Part shown: positions 1 through 9,140 of the stretch, piece after piece
Layout: each line of letters opens with the position of its first letter
Numbering within the stretch: the first letter of the stretch is position 1
From: Rhizobiales bacterium Ga0077525
GTDB lineage: Bacteria > Pseudomonadota > Alphaproteobacteria > Rhizobiales > Xanthobacteraceae
DNA length: 64,000 bases
Reading direction: 5' to 3'
Assembly (NCBI GenBank): GCA_001464835.1
Contig: LNDS01000049.1
Location: 62,001-126,000 of the forward strand
Translations under genes and position numbers: made by a program
Notes under the pieces: generated by a model
The model's input: the letters and a program-made list of their open reading frames with translations, nothing else
The model's database searches: none
What the model was told of the DNA's origin: nothing

Positions 1-26
1 AAACAAAAATCAAAGCCGTAATGACT

Positions 27-797
27 CTAGTGCGAAACCGGGCCGATGTCCGGGACAACATGGACGATCCGGAAGCCGCGCTTTTTCAATTCCCGCAACA
101 GGCCGGGCAGCATCGCCGCGGTCTGCGCCTTGGTGTCGTGCATCAGTACGATGCCGCGCCCGGCCTGGACGATCCGGGTCATTAAGAGCTGAAGCTCGGC
201 CTCCGGCGTCATCGGCAGCCAATCGCTGGCCCAGACATCGGCGCCGAACACGACGATGCCGCGCTGAGTGAGACGGTCGAGCAGCGGCTGGCTTGAGGCA
301 AAGCCGGGAAAACGGAAGAACGGCGTGCTCGGCGTGGTGCGAAACTGGCCGTAGGCGGCCAGTTCGTCGCGGCCGATGCCGCGGTCGATTTCGGCTTCGG
401 CTCTGTCCGGCGTCATCTGGTTCAAAAGCGGATGCGAATAGGTGTGGTGGCCGATCGTGTGGCCCTCGGCCAAAGCGCGCCGAACAAGTTGCGGATGGGC
501 GTCGGCGTTGCGGCCGAGCAGAAAGAACGTGGCGCGGACGCATTCGGCTTTCAGTGTGGCGAGCACGCGCGGCGTCGTCGTCGGCCACGGCCCGTCGTCG
601 AAGGTCAGCACCAGTTCCTTGTCATTGAGCGGCAAAGTGTCGGGGAAGTGCTTGCGGCCGACCCTTGGCGTGGTTTTGGCATCGACCGTCAGCACCCGTT
701 CGGTGCCGAGCGCGTCGGCATTGCCGGGGCACGGCTCCGCCGTTGCGGCCGAATGAGCAAGGACCGCGATCGCCACGATGGCCAATAGTCTTGTCAT
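27..797 (-). CDS. Exported polysaccharide deacetylase (NodB/CE4 family)
   Basis: Predicted to remove N- or O-acetyl groups from a cell-wall or exopolysaccharide substrate outside the cytoplasm. The CE4 motifs are in order: TFDDGP (about residues 65-70, with the metal/catalytic Asp pair), H-x3-H in HTYSH (118-122), FRFPGF (161-166) and LMHD near 228-231. The first 20 residues are a hydrophobic signal peptide ending near ATAEP. I chose the ATG at 797 rather than an in-frame start 48 bases upstream because the signal peptide then begins at once. It is transcribed divergently from mgtE. The length of 256 aa is normal for a single-domain member. The substrate (peptidoglycan, chitooligomer or other) cannot be read from sequence. 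Confidence 0.88.
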   Translation of the reverse strand: MTRLLAIVAIAVLAHSAATAEPCPGNADALGTERVLTVDAKTTPRVGRKHFPDTLPLNDKELVLTFDDGPWPTTTPRVLATLKAECVRATFFLLGRNADAHPQLVRRALAEGHTIGHHTYSHPLLNQMTPDRAEAEIDRGIGRDELAAYGQFRTTPSTPFFRFPGFASSQPLLDRLTQRGIVVFGADVWASDWLPMTPEAELQLLMTRIVQAGRGIVLMHDTKAQTAAMLPGLLRELKKRGFRIVHVVPDIGPVSH

Positions 798-959
798 GAA
801 AGGCGCCCCGCCGCGACTTTTGACCGCGCCTGCGATTGTCCGCAAGGCCGCGTTATAAACGCGGTTAAGCGCCGGGATTATAGCGATTTATGTTTGCCTC
901 GGCGCAAGCGGCAAGCGTACAAGCCCTCTTAAGTTGCAACGGATTTGCCAAGGCTCGGC

Positions 960-2351
960 ATGACTTCGCAGGTAATCGAAAAGCCGCCGCTGCGCGACGA
1001 AGATGGCGCCATCCGCGCCGATTTCGTCGCCGAGGCCGCGCGCGCCATCGAGGCCGTCGACGTGCCGGCGCTGCGCGTCCTGGTCGGTGACCTGCACGAA
1101 TCCGATCTCGGCGCGCTGCTTGAGGCGCTGGAGCCGGACCAGCGCCCGCGCCTTGTCGAGCTTCTCGGCATCGACTTCGATTTTACCGCACTGACCGAAG
1201 TCGATGACACGGTGCGCGAGGAAATCCTCGACGAACTGGAGCCGCAGACCGTCGCCGAGGGCGTGCGCGACATCGAGACCGACGATGCGGTTTCCATTCT
1301 CGAGGACATGCCGCGCGCCGAGCAGACCGAAATTCTCGGCCATCTCCCGGCCGCCGAGCGTCTGGCGCTGAGCCGCGGCCTCGACTACCCGGAAGACTCC
1401 GCCGGCCGGCGCATGCAGACCGAGTTCATCGCGGTCGCGCCGGACTGGAATGTCGGCCAGGTCATCGACTACATGCGCGAGACCGCCGAACTGCCCGAAC
1501 AGTTTTACGAACTCTATGTGGTCGATGCTGACGGCCGATTCCTCGGCGCCGTGCCACTCGACCGCCTGCTGCGCAGCAAGCGGCCGGTGCCGATCAAGGA
1601 TCTGATGGACGAAGAGCGCCGCCGCGTGCGCGCCGACGAGGACCAGGAAAGCGTGGCGCGGCTGTTCCAGCGCTACGATCTTGTCGCCGCGCCCGTGGTC
1701 GATGCCAACGAGCGGCTGGTCGGCGTCATCACCCATGACGATATCGCCGACGTCATCGTCGAGGAGGCCGAAGAGGACATCAAGGCGCTCGGCGGCGTCA
1801 AAGCCGACGAAGAACTGTCCGACACGGTGTGGACCATTGCCCGCGGCCGCTTCAACTGGCTCTTGGTCAATCTCGGCACCGCCTTTCTGGCTTCGTCGGT
1901 GCTCGGCGCCTTCGAGGGCGAATTGCAGAAAATGGTGGCTTTGGCGGTGCTGGCGCCGATCGTCGCCAGCCAGGGCGGCAATGCCACGACGCAAACCATG
2001 ACCATCGCGGTGCGCGCTTTGGCGACGCAGGAATTGAGCGACGCCAATGCCCGCCGTGTCATTGTCCGCGAACTCTTGGTCGGCCTCCTGAACGGCATTG
2101 CGTTTGCCGTCATTACGGGCGTCGCCGCCTATGCCTGGTTTAAGGTGCCGGGGCTGGGCATCGTCATCGGCCTGGCCATGATCGTCAATTTGATCGCGGC
2201 GGCGGCCGGCGGCATTCTCATCCCGCTCGGCCTCCACCGCCTCAATATCGACCCGGCGGTTGCCTCCAGCCCGTTTGTTACCACGGTGACCGACGTGGTT
2301 GGATTTTTCTCGTTCATGGCCATCGCGACTTTGTGGTTTGGCTTGCGCTGA
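960..2351 (+). CDS. mgtE: Magnesium transporter MgtE
   Basis: Mg2+ channel of the inner membrane. The 463-aa protein has the family order: an N-terminal helical MgtE_N superhelix (about 25-125), two CBS domains (about 130-255) that sense Mg2+, a linker plug helix, and five transmembrane helices in the last 180 residues. The glycine-rich pore stretch with ASQGGNATTQT is visible. ATG at 960 has a weak AAGG upstream; an in-frame TTG lies at 945. It stands alone between a divergent deacetylase and a GGDEF-EAL gene. I see no M-box-like leader, so regulation is probably by the protein itself. Confidence 0.95.
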   Translation: MTSQVIEKPPLRDEDGAIRADFVAEAARAIEAVDVPALRVLVGDLHESDLGALLEALEPDQRPRLVELLGIDFDFTALTEVDDTVREEILDELEPQTVAEGVRDIETDDAVSILEDMPRAEQTEILGHLPAAERLALSRGLDYPEDSAGRRMQTEFIAVAPDWNVGQVIDYMRETAELPEQFYELYVVDADGRFLGAVPLDRLLRSKRPVPIKDLMDEERRRVRADEDQESVARLFQRYDLVAAPVVDANERLVGVITHDDIADVIVEEAEEDIKALGGVKADEELSDTVWTIARGRFNWLLVNLGTAFLASSVLGAFEGELQKMVALAVLAPIVASQGGNATTQTMTIAVRALATQELSDANARRVIVRELLVGLLNGIAFAVITGVAAYAWFKVPGLGIVIGLAMIVNLIAAAAGGILIPLGLHRLNIDPAVASSPFVTTVTDVVGFFSFMAIATLWFGLR

Positions 2352-2382
2352 CGCTTGATTTTGCAGGGCTAACTTCGCCTTC

Positions 2383-2406
2383 AACCGGCGCCACGGTGGG
2401 CCGGTT
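2383..2406 (+). terminator. Hairpin after mgtE
   Basis: AACCGGC (2383-2389) pairs with GCCGGTT (2400-2406), and inside it CCAC pairs with GTGG, giving a long GC-rich stem with one bulged base. No U-tract follows, so it is terminator-like only, or protects the mgtE 3' end. Confidence 0.4.
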
Positions 2407-2502
2407 ACGCTTCATTCACCCTCTTTGCTGACCGGCCATTAAGGCTGAGTGGCTATCCCTTTAGCGCTTGGGAACCGCAGAGTATTCGCGGGGGAGTAGC
2501 GC

Positions 2503-4431
2503 GTGCGTGGCGAAGCTGTAACGAAAATGGCCCGGTCCGCCCCGGGGGGCCGTCTGTCGGCCCTGGCAGGCTATGTCTGGCGCGGCGGCCGGCAAATGCA
2601 TGACGCCGCCCGCGTGACGCGGGCGCGCGCGCGCCGCAAATTCTCCGCTTCTCGACTCATCGTACTGCTCGCACTGCTCGCCGTGGGCGCCACTTTGGTC
2701 AGCGCCGGCGTCGGCTACGGCCTGGCGCAACAGAGCGACGAGCGCCTGTGGTCGGAGCAGCGCTCAGCCTTGCGCAACGCCATCGGCGAATTCCGCGCGC
2801 TGTTTGGCAACAACCGCGAGATCGATCCGCGCTTCGTGCGCATGGTCGAGCAGAGCGCGCGCCTGCAAGGCCTCAAATTCGAAACCGAGCCGGTGGCCGG
2901 CGAACGCGAAATTCAGCCGGTGCTGGACGCGCAAGGGCGCATCGCCGGTTTCTTCACCTGGGAGCGGACCCGGCCGATGAGCGCCGCGATGGACGGCCTG
3001 ATGCCTTATATCGCCGCCTTGGCGCTGGCACTGGTCGGCTTTGCCGGCTTTTCGCTGGCGCAGTTGCGCCGCGCCAGCCGCGACCTGTCGGCCAGCGAAG
3101 AACAGGCGCGCCGCGCCGCCGACGAAGACAAGCTGACCGGCCTGCCCAATTACGCCAAGACGCTCGAACTGCTCGATCTGTTTTTGGCCGAACACGCGGC
3201 GCACGAGAGCACCACTTTCGCGCTGATCGAACTCGACGGCATGGAGGACGTCACCGCCCATCTCGGCGTGCTCGGCAGCGACGAACTGATCGTCGCCGTC
3301 GCCAATCGGATCCGCGAAGCGGTGCCGGAGGAGGCGGTGGTCGGCCGCGTTGGCAGCGATGAATTCGCGGTGATGCTGATCGCCGAAGATGAGATAGACG
3401 TCGAGCCGATGATCCGCGCCGTTCTGGAAAACATCGCGCGGCCGCACTGGTTCGATACCGTGGTGCGGGTCAGTGCTCATGCCGGCTTTGCGCAGGCGCC
3501 GCGCCATGCGACGACGCGCGGAGAGCTGACGCGCCGCGCCGAGCTGGCCCTGCGCGCGGCAGCCAAGAAGGGCCCCGGCAGCATCGTCGCCTTCGAAGCA
3601 TCAATCGACACCGTCTCGACCGACCAGAAATTCATCCACCGCGAATTGCCGCGCGCGCTCAGCGCCAATGAACTGGAACTGCATTACCAGCCGATCATCG
3701 CGGCGCATGGCGGCCGTATCGTCGGCGTCGAGGCACTGCTGCGCTGGAATCACGCGACGCGCGGCGCCATCGGACCGGCGGTGTTCATTCCGGTCGCCGA
3801 GCAGATGGGCCTGATGGACACGTTAGGCGCCTTCGTGCTGCGCCGCGCCTTGCAGGAAGCCAAGCGCTGGCCCGATCTCTATGTCGCGGTCAATCTGTCG
3901 CCGTTGCAGGTGCGCGACCGCACCATCGTCGATCTGGTGCGCTCGGCGCTGGAGGAAAGCGGCGTGCCGCCGTCGCGGTTGATGCTGGAAATCACCGAAG
4001 GCGTGCTGATCGACAACCCGGAAGACATGGTCAAGCGCATCGAGGACCTGCACGACCTTGGCGTGCGCGTCGCGCTCGACGATTTCGGCTCCGGCTATTC
4101 CAATCTCAGCTATCTGCAGCGTTTCCCGCTCGACAAGCTCAAGATCGACCGCAGCTTCGTCGTCGCGCTCGGCACCTCGGCCAATGGCGGCGTCATCATT
4201 CAGGCCATCGTCGCGCTCGGCCGCGCGCTCGGCCTCTCGGTGCTGGTCGAAGGCGTTGAGACCGAGCAGCAGCGCGTGCTGCTCAGGCTCGCCGGCTGCG
4301 ACGAGATGCAGGGCTTCCTGTTCGCCAAGCCGGCGCCGGCCGCGACCATCGACCGGCTCCTCGCGCAGCAGAAGCAGAACAGCGGCGCCAAGGCCCCGGC
4401 GGCTCCGGCCCCGGCGGCGCTGACAGCCTGA
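2503..4431 (+). CDS. Membrane-bound GGDEF-EAL protein, probable c-di-GMP phosphodiesterase
   Basis: Cyclic-di-GMP turnover protein of 642 aa. Transmembrane helices lie near residues 47-70 and 168-190 and enclose a short (about 95 aa) extracytoplasmic sensor. A GGDEF domain (about 205-365) and an EAL domain (about 380-630) follow. The cyclase signature reads GSDEF instead of GGDEF, so synthesis is probably weak or absent. The EAL domain keeps EALLRW, NLSP, the Glu of LEITEG, DDFGSGYSN, the Lys of KIDRSF and EGVE, so phosphodiesterase activity is likely. The start is GTG with GGGGGAG seven bases upstream. The C-terminus is an Ala/Pro-rich tail. It stands alone. Confidence 0.9.
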   Translation: MRGEAVTKMARSAPGGRLSALAGYVWRGGRQMHDAARVTRARARRKFSASRLIVLLALLAVGATLVSAGVGYGLAQQSDERLWSEQRSALRNAIGEFRALFGNNREIDPRFVRMVEQSARLQGLKFETEPVAGEREIQPVLDAQGRIAGFFTWERTRPMSAAMDGLMPYIAALALALVGFAGFSLAQLRRASRDLSASEEQARRAADEDKLTGLPNYAKTLELLDLFLAEHAAHESTTFALIELDGMEDVTAHLGVLGSDELIVAVANRIREAVPEEAVVGRVGSDEFAVMLIAEDEIDVEPMIRAVLENIARPHWFDTVVRVSAHAGFAQAPRHATTRGELTRRAELALRAAAKKGPGSIVAFEASIDTVSTDQKFIHRELPRALSANELELHYQPIIAAHGGRIVGVEALLRWNHATRGAIGPAVFIPVAEQMGLMDTLGAFVLRRALQEAKRWPDLYVAVNLSPLQVRDRTIVDLVRSALEESGVPPSRLMLEITEGVLIDNPEDMVKRIEDLHDLGVRVALDDFGSGYSNLSYLQRFPLDKLKIDRSFVVALGTSANGGVIIQAIVALGRALGLSVLVEGVETEQQRVLLRLAGCDEMQGFLFAKPAPAATIDRLLAQQKQNSGAKAPAAPAPAALTA

Positions 4432-4478
4432 ACCGCAGCCTATAGAGTGCCACTCAAGGGCAACCGGGAGGCGGCGCG

Positions 4479-5651
4479 ATGATCCCCAATAGCTGGGCGG
4501 GCTTCGATTTCGGCCTCGGCGAGGACGCCGACATGCTGCGAAGGTCGGTCGCCGATTTTGCCCAGGACAAGATCGCGCCGCGCGCCGACGAGATCGATCG
4601 CACCAATACGTTCCCGCGCGATCTTTGGCCGCAAATGGGCGCGCTCGGCCTGCACGGCATTACCGTCGATGAGGAGTATGGCGGCTCGGGGCTCGGCTAT
4701 CTTGCCCATTGCGTGGCGATGGAGGAGGTGTCGCGCGCCTCGGCTTCGGTCGGTCTGTCCTATGGCGCCCATTCCAATCTCTGCGTCAACCAGATCAGCC
4801 GCAACGGCACCGAGGCGCAGAAGCGCAAATACCTGCCCAAGCTCTTGTCCGGCGAGCATGTCGGCGCGCTGGCGATGTCGGAGCCGGGCGCCGGTTCCGA
4901 TGTCGTGTCGATGGCGACCCGTGCCGACAAGGTCGGCGACCGCTACGTGCTCAACGGCTCGAAGATGTGGATCACCAATGGCCCCGTTGCCGATACGCTT
5001 GTCGTCTATGCCAAGACCGATCGCACCGCCGGTTCGCGCGGCATTACCGCCTTCATGATCGAAAAGAGCATGAAAGGTTTTTCGCCTGCACAGAAGCTGG
5101 ACAAGCTCGGCATGCGGGGTTCCGATACATCCGAACTGGTGTTTACCGATTGCGAAGTGCCGGAGGAGAATGTGCTCGGCGCCGTCGGCAATGGCGTTAA
5201 CGTGTTGATGTCAGGCCTCGATTTCGAACGCGTCGTGCTGGCGGCAGGCCCGCTCGGCATCATGCAGGCCTGCCTTGATGTCGTGGTACCCTATGTCCAC
5301 GACCGTAAGCAGTTCGGCCAATCGATCGGCCGCTTCCAGTTGATCCAGGCCAAGCTCGCCGACATGTATGTGACGCTCAATGCGTCTAAGGCTTACGTCT
5401 ATGCCGTGGCGCGCGGTTGCGACGAGGGCAGGGTGACGCGCGAGGATGCCGCCGGCGCGATCCTGTATGCGGCCGAACGCGCCACCTGGATGGCGCTGGA
5501 GGCAATCCAGTGCCTCGGCGGCAACGGCTATATCAACGATTTTCCCTGCGGACGCCTGCTGCGCGACGCCAAGCTCTACGAAATCGGCGCCGGCACCTCG
5601 GAAATCCGCCGCATGCTGATCGGCCGGGAGATTTTCGAGAAAACGACGTAA
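4479..5651 (+). CDS. ivd: Isovaleryl-CoA dehydrogenase
   Basis: FAD-dependent acyl-CoA dehydrogenase that converts isovaleryl-CoA to 3-methylcrotonyl-CoA in leucine breakdown, passing electrons to ETF. The 390-aa protein is full length. It carries the acyl-CoA dehydrogenase signature around [12 protein letters not shown] and WITNG. The catalytic Glu lies in the isovaleryl-type position ([10 protein letters not shown], Glu about 250) rather than the later position used by most family members, which is why I call it IVD. CLGGNGY and GTSEIRRM close the fold. Carboxylase genes for the next step (mccB at 23.7 kb, mccA at 32.5 kb) are in this window but not adjacent. No regulator is linked. Confidence 0.93.
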   Translation: MIPNSWAGFDFGLGEDADMLRRSVADFAQDKIAPRADEIDRTNTFPRDLWPQMGALGLHGITVDEEYGGSGLGYLAHCVAMEEVSRASASVGLSYGAHSNLCVNQISRNGTEAQKRKYLPKLLSGEHVGALAMSEPGAGSDVVSMATRADKVGDRYVLNGSKMWITNGPVADTLVVYAKTDRTAGSRGITAFMIEKSMKGFSPAQKLDKLGMRGSDTSELVFTDCEVPEENVLGAVGNGVNVLMSGLDFERVVLAAGPLGIMQACLDVVVPYVHDRKQFGQSIGRFQLIQAKLADMYVTLNASKAYVYAVARGCDEGRVTREDAAGAILYAAERATWMALEAIQCLGGNGYINDFPCGRLLRDAKLYEIGAGTSEIRRMLIGREIFEKTT

Positions 5652-5653
5652 AA

Positions 5654-5678
5654 GTGTCACTTTATACAGTCGTGACAC
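5654..5678. promoter_or_regulatory. Candidate operator dyad before the toxin-antitoxin pair
   Basis: GTGTCAC (5654-5660) and GTGACAC (5672-5678) form a perfect 7-bp inverted repeat with 11-bp spacing, between the ivd stop and the antitoxin start (5724). TTTATACAG in the spacer could hold a -10. Autoregulation of AbrB-type antitoxins through dyads is common, so this is a likely site for the downstream antitoxin. A 3'-end hairpin of ivd is the alternative. Confidence 0.45.
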
Positions 5679-5723
5679 CTTGCCGGATTTATGTCATAAA
5701 GCGCCGTCAACGGACGATTGACC

Positions 5724-6158
5724 ATGGCGCGCAAATCAAGCCGAGCGGGTTTTGCCGAACCGAAAACCCCTTCCAGCGCGCGGCGTCCCGGCGGCTCGGG
5801 CGCGGAAGAAGTAGCGCGCGGCAAGCGCAAGCTGCCGCCGGCTGAAACGCTGCCGGACGGAACGGTGCGGTATTTTCTCGTCGCCGGGCCCAAAGGCCGC
5901 GTCCTATTGCCGGCCGATATGCGCGCGGCGCTGGATGTGCAGGAAGGCGACGTCCTCACCGCATGGCTGAAAGACGGCGAGGTGCGGATGCACAGCCATC
6001 TGCATGGTCTTCGCAAAATTCGGACCGAGGCCGCATCGATGGCCAAAGGTTTAGGCTATGCTTCCGACGAATTGATTGCCGAGCGCCGCGCCGAAGCCGC
6101 CAAGGACGAGCAGGAAACACTCCGGGATCGGCGCGAGCAGAAAATGAAACGGCGGTGA
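5724..6158 (+). CDS. AbrB/MazE-like antitoxin (SpoVT-AbrB fold)
   Basis: Likely DNA-binding antitoxin of a type II pair. A swapped-hairpin AbrB segment is readable around residues 45-90 (GPKGRVLLPADMRAALDVQEGD, then a W-L-K-DGEV strand). It is preceded by a basic, disordered 35-residue N-terminus and followed by a charged helical tail that would wrap the toxin. The gene ends in GTGA, so its TGA stop overlaps the GTG start of the PIN gene, which implies translational coupling. ATG at 5724 is preferred to the TTG at 5718. VapB-type assignment comes from the partner; the cognate DNA site may be the dyad at 5654-5678. Confidence 0.75.
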   Translation: MARKSSRAGFAEPKTPSSARRPGGSGAEEVARGKRKLPPAETLPDGTVRYFLVAGPKGRVLLPADMRAALDVQEGDVLTAWLKDGEVRMHSHLHGLRKIRTEAASMAKGLGYASDELIAERRAEAAKDEQETLRDRREQKMKRR

Positions 6159-6538
6159 GCCTCGTGGTCCTCGATGCCTCCGCCGTGCTGGCGCTCTATG
6201 GCGACGAACCCGGGGCGCATCTCGTGTCGGCGGCTTTGCCCGGAGCTTTACTATCGTCAGTCAACTACACCGAAGTGATCGGCAAGTGCCTCGATCGCGG
6301 CGAGGCGATAAGCGGCGTGTTGCGGAACATTGCCGCGATCGGCGTGCAGATTGTTGCCCATGATCTTTTGTTGGCGCAGCGCACCGGCGAATTACGCCCG
6401 TTGACCCGGCGCTTCGGTTTATCGCTGGCCGACCGCGCCTGTCTCGCTCTGGCCGAACGGGAGCGCGCGCCCATTCTGACCGCCGACCGCTCCTGGAAAT
6501 CGTTCGCCCTCGGCCTCGATATTCGCCTGATCCGTTAG
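6155..6538 (+). CDS. PIN-domain ribonuclease toxin (VapC-like)
   Basis: 127-aa PIN domain. The acidic residues of the active site are in place: the first Asp in VLDASA (about residue 6), Glu in NYTEV, Asp in LADRACLALA, and Asp in LTADR. It is a Mg2+-dependent endoribonuclease by family, with tRNA or rRNA the usual VapC target. The start is the GTG at 6155, which overlaps the antitoxin stop; a longer reading in this frame would run inside the antitoxin gene and is rejected. The hydrophobic core LVVLDASAVLALY begins at once after this start. Confidence 0.85.
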   Translation: MSLVVLDASAVLALYGDEPGAHLVSAALPGALLSSVNYTEVIGKCLDRGEAISGVLRNIAAIGVQIVAHDLLLAQRTGELRPLTRRFGLSLADRACLALAERERAPILTADRSWKSFALGLDIRLIR

Positions 6539-6554
6539 GCCCCGCGGCACGCCC

Positions 6555-7625
6555 TCAGTTAAGCTTCGCCAGAATGTCGGCAATCGGATTGTCGGTCCAT
6601 GCCTGCGTCACGAAATCCTGATGGCTGACATCGGCGCCCGCCGGCAGCAAGGCAACATGGCCGCGCCACAGATTGTTGCCGATGTCGGCGCTGTACGGCA
6701 CACGCTTCTCGTTCAGGATACTGGCGAGCGCCAAATTTTGCCGACGCGTCGATTGCGTATACGCGCTGACGAAGAACACCTTCTTCGAATTCTTGATCCA
6801 GTCGGCGAAATGCTCGATCTCGCCATAGAGGCCGTCGAGCAGCACAAGGCCATGCAAACGGCGGCCGAGGCCGCCTTCGCGGATGCTCCAGGCCGCTGGC
6901 AGATAGCCGCCGCTATAGGCGACGATGATCACCGGCATCTTGGCAAATTGCCTGGCGTTGCGCGCATTGCCTTGCAGCGCCGCCAGTTTTTTTGCCGCTT
7001 CGTCGACAAAGCGGGCGAAGCCGCCCGGTTGCCAGAAACGTCCGGCGCTGGAATCGGCGGCATCGACCGCGAACTGCGGCGCGACCAGCACGGCGTTCTT
7101 GCCGGACAAGGTGACCTGCGCCGGTACGTTCTGCCGCGCCATCACGTCGCGGGTGAGTTCGGCGCCGTGGCCGTGAAAGAACACCACCATGACGGCGGGC
7201 TTGTTGATGTCGAAGCCGCTCGGGACATGCAGCAGCACCCGGTTGTCGTTGAAAGTCTCGCGCTGCCACAGCACCGAGCCGCGCGCGGTGCGGTGGCCCT
7301 TCTGCCCGTCCTTGACGACGTCGAGAAACGGCCGCTCGCTGCCCGGCACCGGGCCGTCGTAAGGGAAGGGCGCGGTGGCGAATTTGACCAACTCGGTCTT
7401 TGGCTGAGCTGGCACACTTGGCAAAGCCGGTGGCCGGGCAGCGAGCGGCGCGGTGGCCGGCACCGAGCGCACCGGGATGACGTTGGCAGACCGCGGGCCA
7501 TTCACCGGCCAGCGCGCCGCGAAGATGTCGTTTAGCGACTGCGAATGCGCCGCACCAATGGCCAGCACGAAGACCGGCAAAGCGAGCCAGAACAGCAGTC
7601 CGGGTCTTACTCTTATTCGAGGCAT
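6555..7625 (-). CDS. Exported alpha/beta-hydrolase-like protein
   Basis: Unassigned hydrolase of 356 aa. An N-terminal signal peptide or anchor (about residues 8-30, LLFWLALPVFVLAIGAAHSQS) leads into a Pro/Ala-rich linker and then an alpha/beta-hydrolase core. In the core VVFFHGHG forms the oxyanion region, AYSGGY is a nucleophile elbow (G/A-x-S-x-G type), and a late SHQDF could supply the His. ATG at 7625 is used; an in-frame GTG lies 9 bases upstream. It is divergent from the amino-acid permease. The substrate is unknown; an esterase or peptidase role outside the cytoplasm is inference. Confidence 0.65.
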   Translation of the reverse strand: MPRIRVRPGLLFWLALPVFVLAIGAAHSQSLNDIFAARWPVNGPRSANVIPVRSVPATAPLAARPPALPSVPAQPKTELVKFATAPFPYDGPVPGSERPFLDVVKDGQKGHRTARGSVLWQRETFNDNRVLLHVPSGFDINKPAVMVVFFHGHGAELTRDVMARQNVPAQVTLSGKNAVLVAPQFAVDAADSSAGRFWQPGGFARFVDEAAKKLAALQGNARNARQFAKMPVIIVAYSGGYLPAAWSIREGGLGRRLHGLVLLDGLYGEIEHFADWIKNSKKVFFVSAYTQSTRRQNLALASILNEKRVPYSADIGNNLWRGHVALLPAGADVSHQDFVTQAWTDNPIADILAKLN

Positions 7626-7784
7626 CGGCGGCACCGCTTGCTACTCCGCACCGAACCTTCGGCGTCTATTGGGGCAAAAGGCCGGCGAACCGGCCTGAAA
7701 TTTAACAGGCCGCGGCCGGGCTATAAACTCATACCAATAAGCTCAATTTTGTATTAATTGTTGGTCAGGAGTAGGGGGCTGCTG

Positions 7785-9140
7785 GTGACACAAAAAAAAT
7801 TGGCCGAAGCCGCCGTTGTTACCGTTGCAGCGGGCGGCGTCGGGACATTCGCGGCGACCGCAATCGTCATTGCCGACATGGTCGGCGTCGGTGTTTTCAC
7901 CAGCCTTGGCTTTCAGGTGCAGACGCTCAGCTCCGGCTTCTCCCTAATTCTGTTGTGGGTTGTCGGTGGCATCGTCGCGTACTGCGGCGCAACTTGTTAC
8001 GCCGAATTGGCCGGCATGTTTCCGAGGTCGAGCGGCGAATATAATTTTCTGGCGCGAACCTATCAACCAATCTTCGGATTTCTGGCCGGCTGGCTGTCGG
8101 CGACGGTGGGATTTGCAGCCCCCGTGGCGCTCGCCGCCATGGCCTTCGGCGAATACGCCAAACCGCTTTTACCCGGCGTCTCGCCGCTGGCGCTCGGCCT
8201 CGGCGTGATCTGGGCCGTCACCATGTTCCATCTGTCGGGACTGCGGTACGGATCGGCGTTCCAGAACGTCTCGACCATCGTCAAGCTTGTCCTGATCGTC
8301 GTCTTTATCGTCGCCGGATTTGCCGTCGGCGAGGCGCAGCCAATCTCGTTTGTCCCGACGAAAGCCGATGTCGGCCAGATCCTCAGCGCCGCTTTTGCCG
8401 TCAATCTGGCTTTCGTGATGTACGCCTATTCCGGCTGGAACGCCTCGACCTACATCATCGGCGAACTGCACGACCCGACCCGCACGCTGCCGCGCGCACT
8501 GTTCACCGGCGTGCTTGTCGTCGCCGTGCTTTACGTCGCGCTCAACGCGGTGTTTCTCTACACCACGCCGGTCGAGAAATTCGCCGGACAAATCCAGGTC
8601 TCAACCATCGTCGGCGATCATATCTTCGGGCCGCTCGGCGGCCGCCTGGTCGGCGCGCTCATTTGCCTCGGACTGATCTCGACCGTCAGCGCGATGATGT
8701 GGATCGGCCCGCGCGTCACCATGGTGATGGGCGAGGACTTTTCGCTGCTGCGGCTGTTTGCCTACAAGTCGCCGCGCGGCGTGCCGTCCTTCGCCATCAT
8801 CTTCCAGCTTCTGGCCGCCAGCCTGCTGCTGCTGACGCAGAGCTTCGAGGCGGTGCTCGACTTCATCCAGTTCAGCCTGGCGCTGTGCTCGTTCTTCACG
8901 GTGCTCGGCGTCATGGTGTTGCGCACCACCAAACCGTTGCATCCGCGTCCGCACCGCGCCTTTCTCTATCCGCTGACGCCGCTCATCTTCTTAGCGGTGA
9001 CCGGCTTCATGATGTACTACCTCATGGTCAGCCGTCCGGTGCAGGCTTTGGCCGGCGTCGCCCTGATGCTGGCCGGTCTCATCATCTACGCCATCGCCCA
9101 ATACAGCCCGGCCGCGCCCGAGAAGGTAGAGAACGTATAA
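7785..9140 (+). CDS. APC-superfamily amino acid permease
   Basis: Inner-membrane amino acid or polyamine transporter with about 12 hydrophobic segments across 451 aa. The first helix holds the family motif region (IADMVGVGVFTSLG), where the glycine-rich break binds the substrate amino and carboxyl groups. I chose the GTG at 7785, preceded by AGGAG and GGGGG (7767-7778), over the upstream in-frame TTG at 7758. Its stop codon is TAATG: the ATG of the next gene overlaps the stop, so the two are co-translated. Divergent from an exported hydrolase. Substrate not predictable. Confidence 0.9.
   Translation: MTQKKLAEAAVVTVAAGGVGTFAATAIVIADMVGVGVFTSLGFQVQTLSSGFSLILLWVVGGIVAYCGATCYAELAGMFPRSSGEYNFLARTYQPIFGFLAGWLSATVGFAAPVALAAMAFGEYAKPLLPGVSPLALGLGVIWAVTMFHLSGLRYGSAFQNVSTIVKLVLIVVFIVAGFAVGEAQPISFVPTKADVGQILSAAFAVNLAFVMYAYSGWNASTYIIGELHDPTRTLPRALFTGVLVVAVLYVALNAVFLYTTPVEKFAGQIQVSTIVGDHIFGPLGGRLVGALICLGLISTVSAMMWIGPRVTMVMGEDFSLLRLFAYKSPRGVPSFAIIFQLLAASLLLLTQSFEAVLDFIQFSLALCSFFTVLGVMVLRTTKPLHPRPHRAFLYPLTPLIFLAVTGFMMYYLMVSRPVQALAGVALMLAGLIIYAIAQYSPAAPEKVENV

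Noticed and set aside
888..2384. 498-codon open frame antisense to mgtE
   Set aside because: Gln/Arg/His-rich translation with no fold; mgtE on the other strand is full length. High GC keeps antisense frames open.
7680..7712. GGCCGG-CGAA-CCGGCC hairpin between the divergent hydrolase and permease genes
   Set aside because: Lies at the 5' ends of both genes, so not a terminator; simple GC palindrome with no other support as operator.
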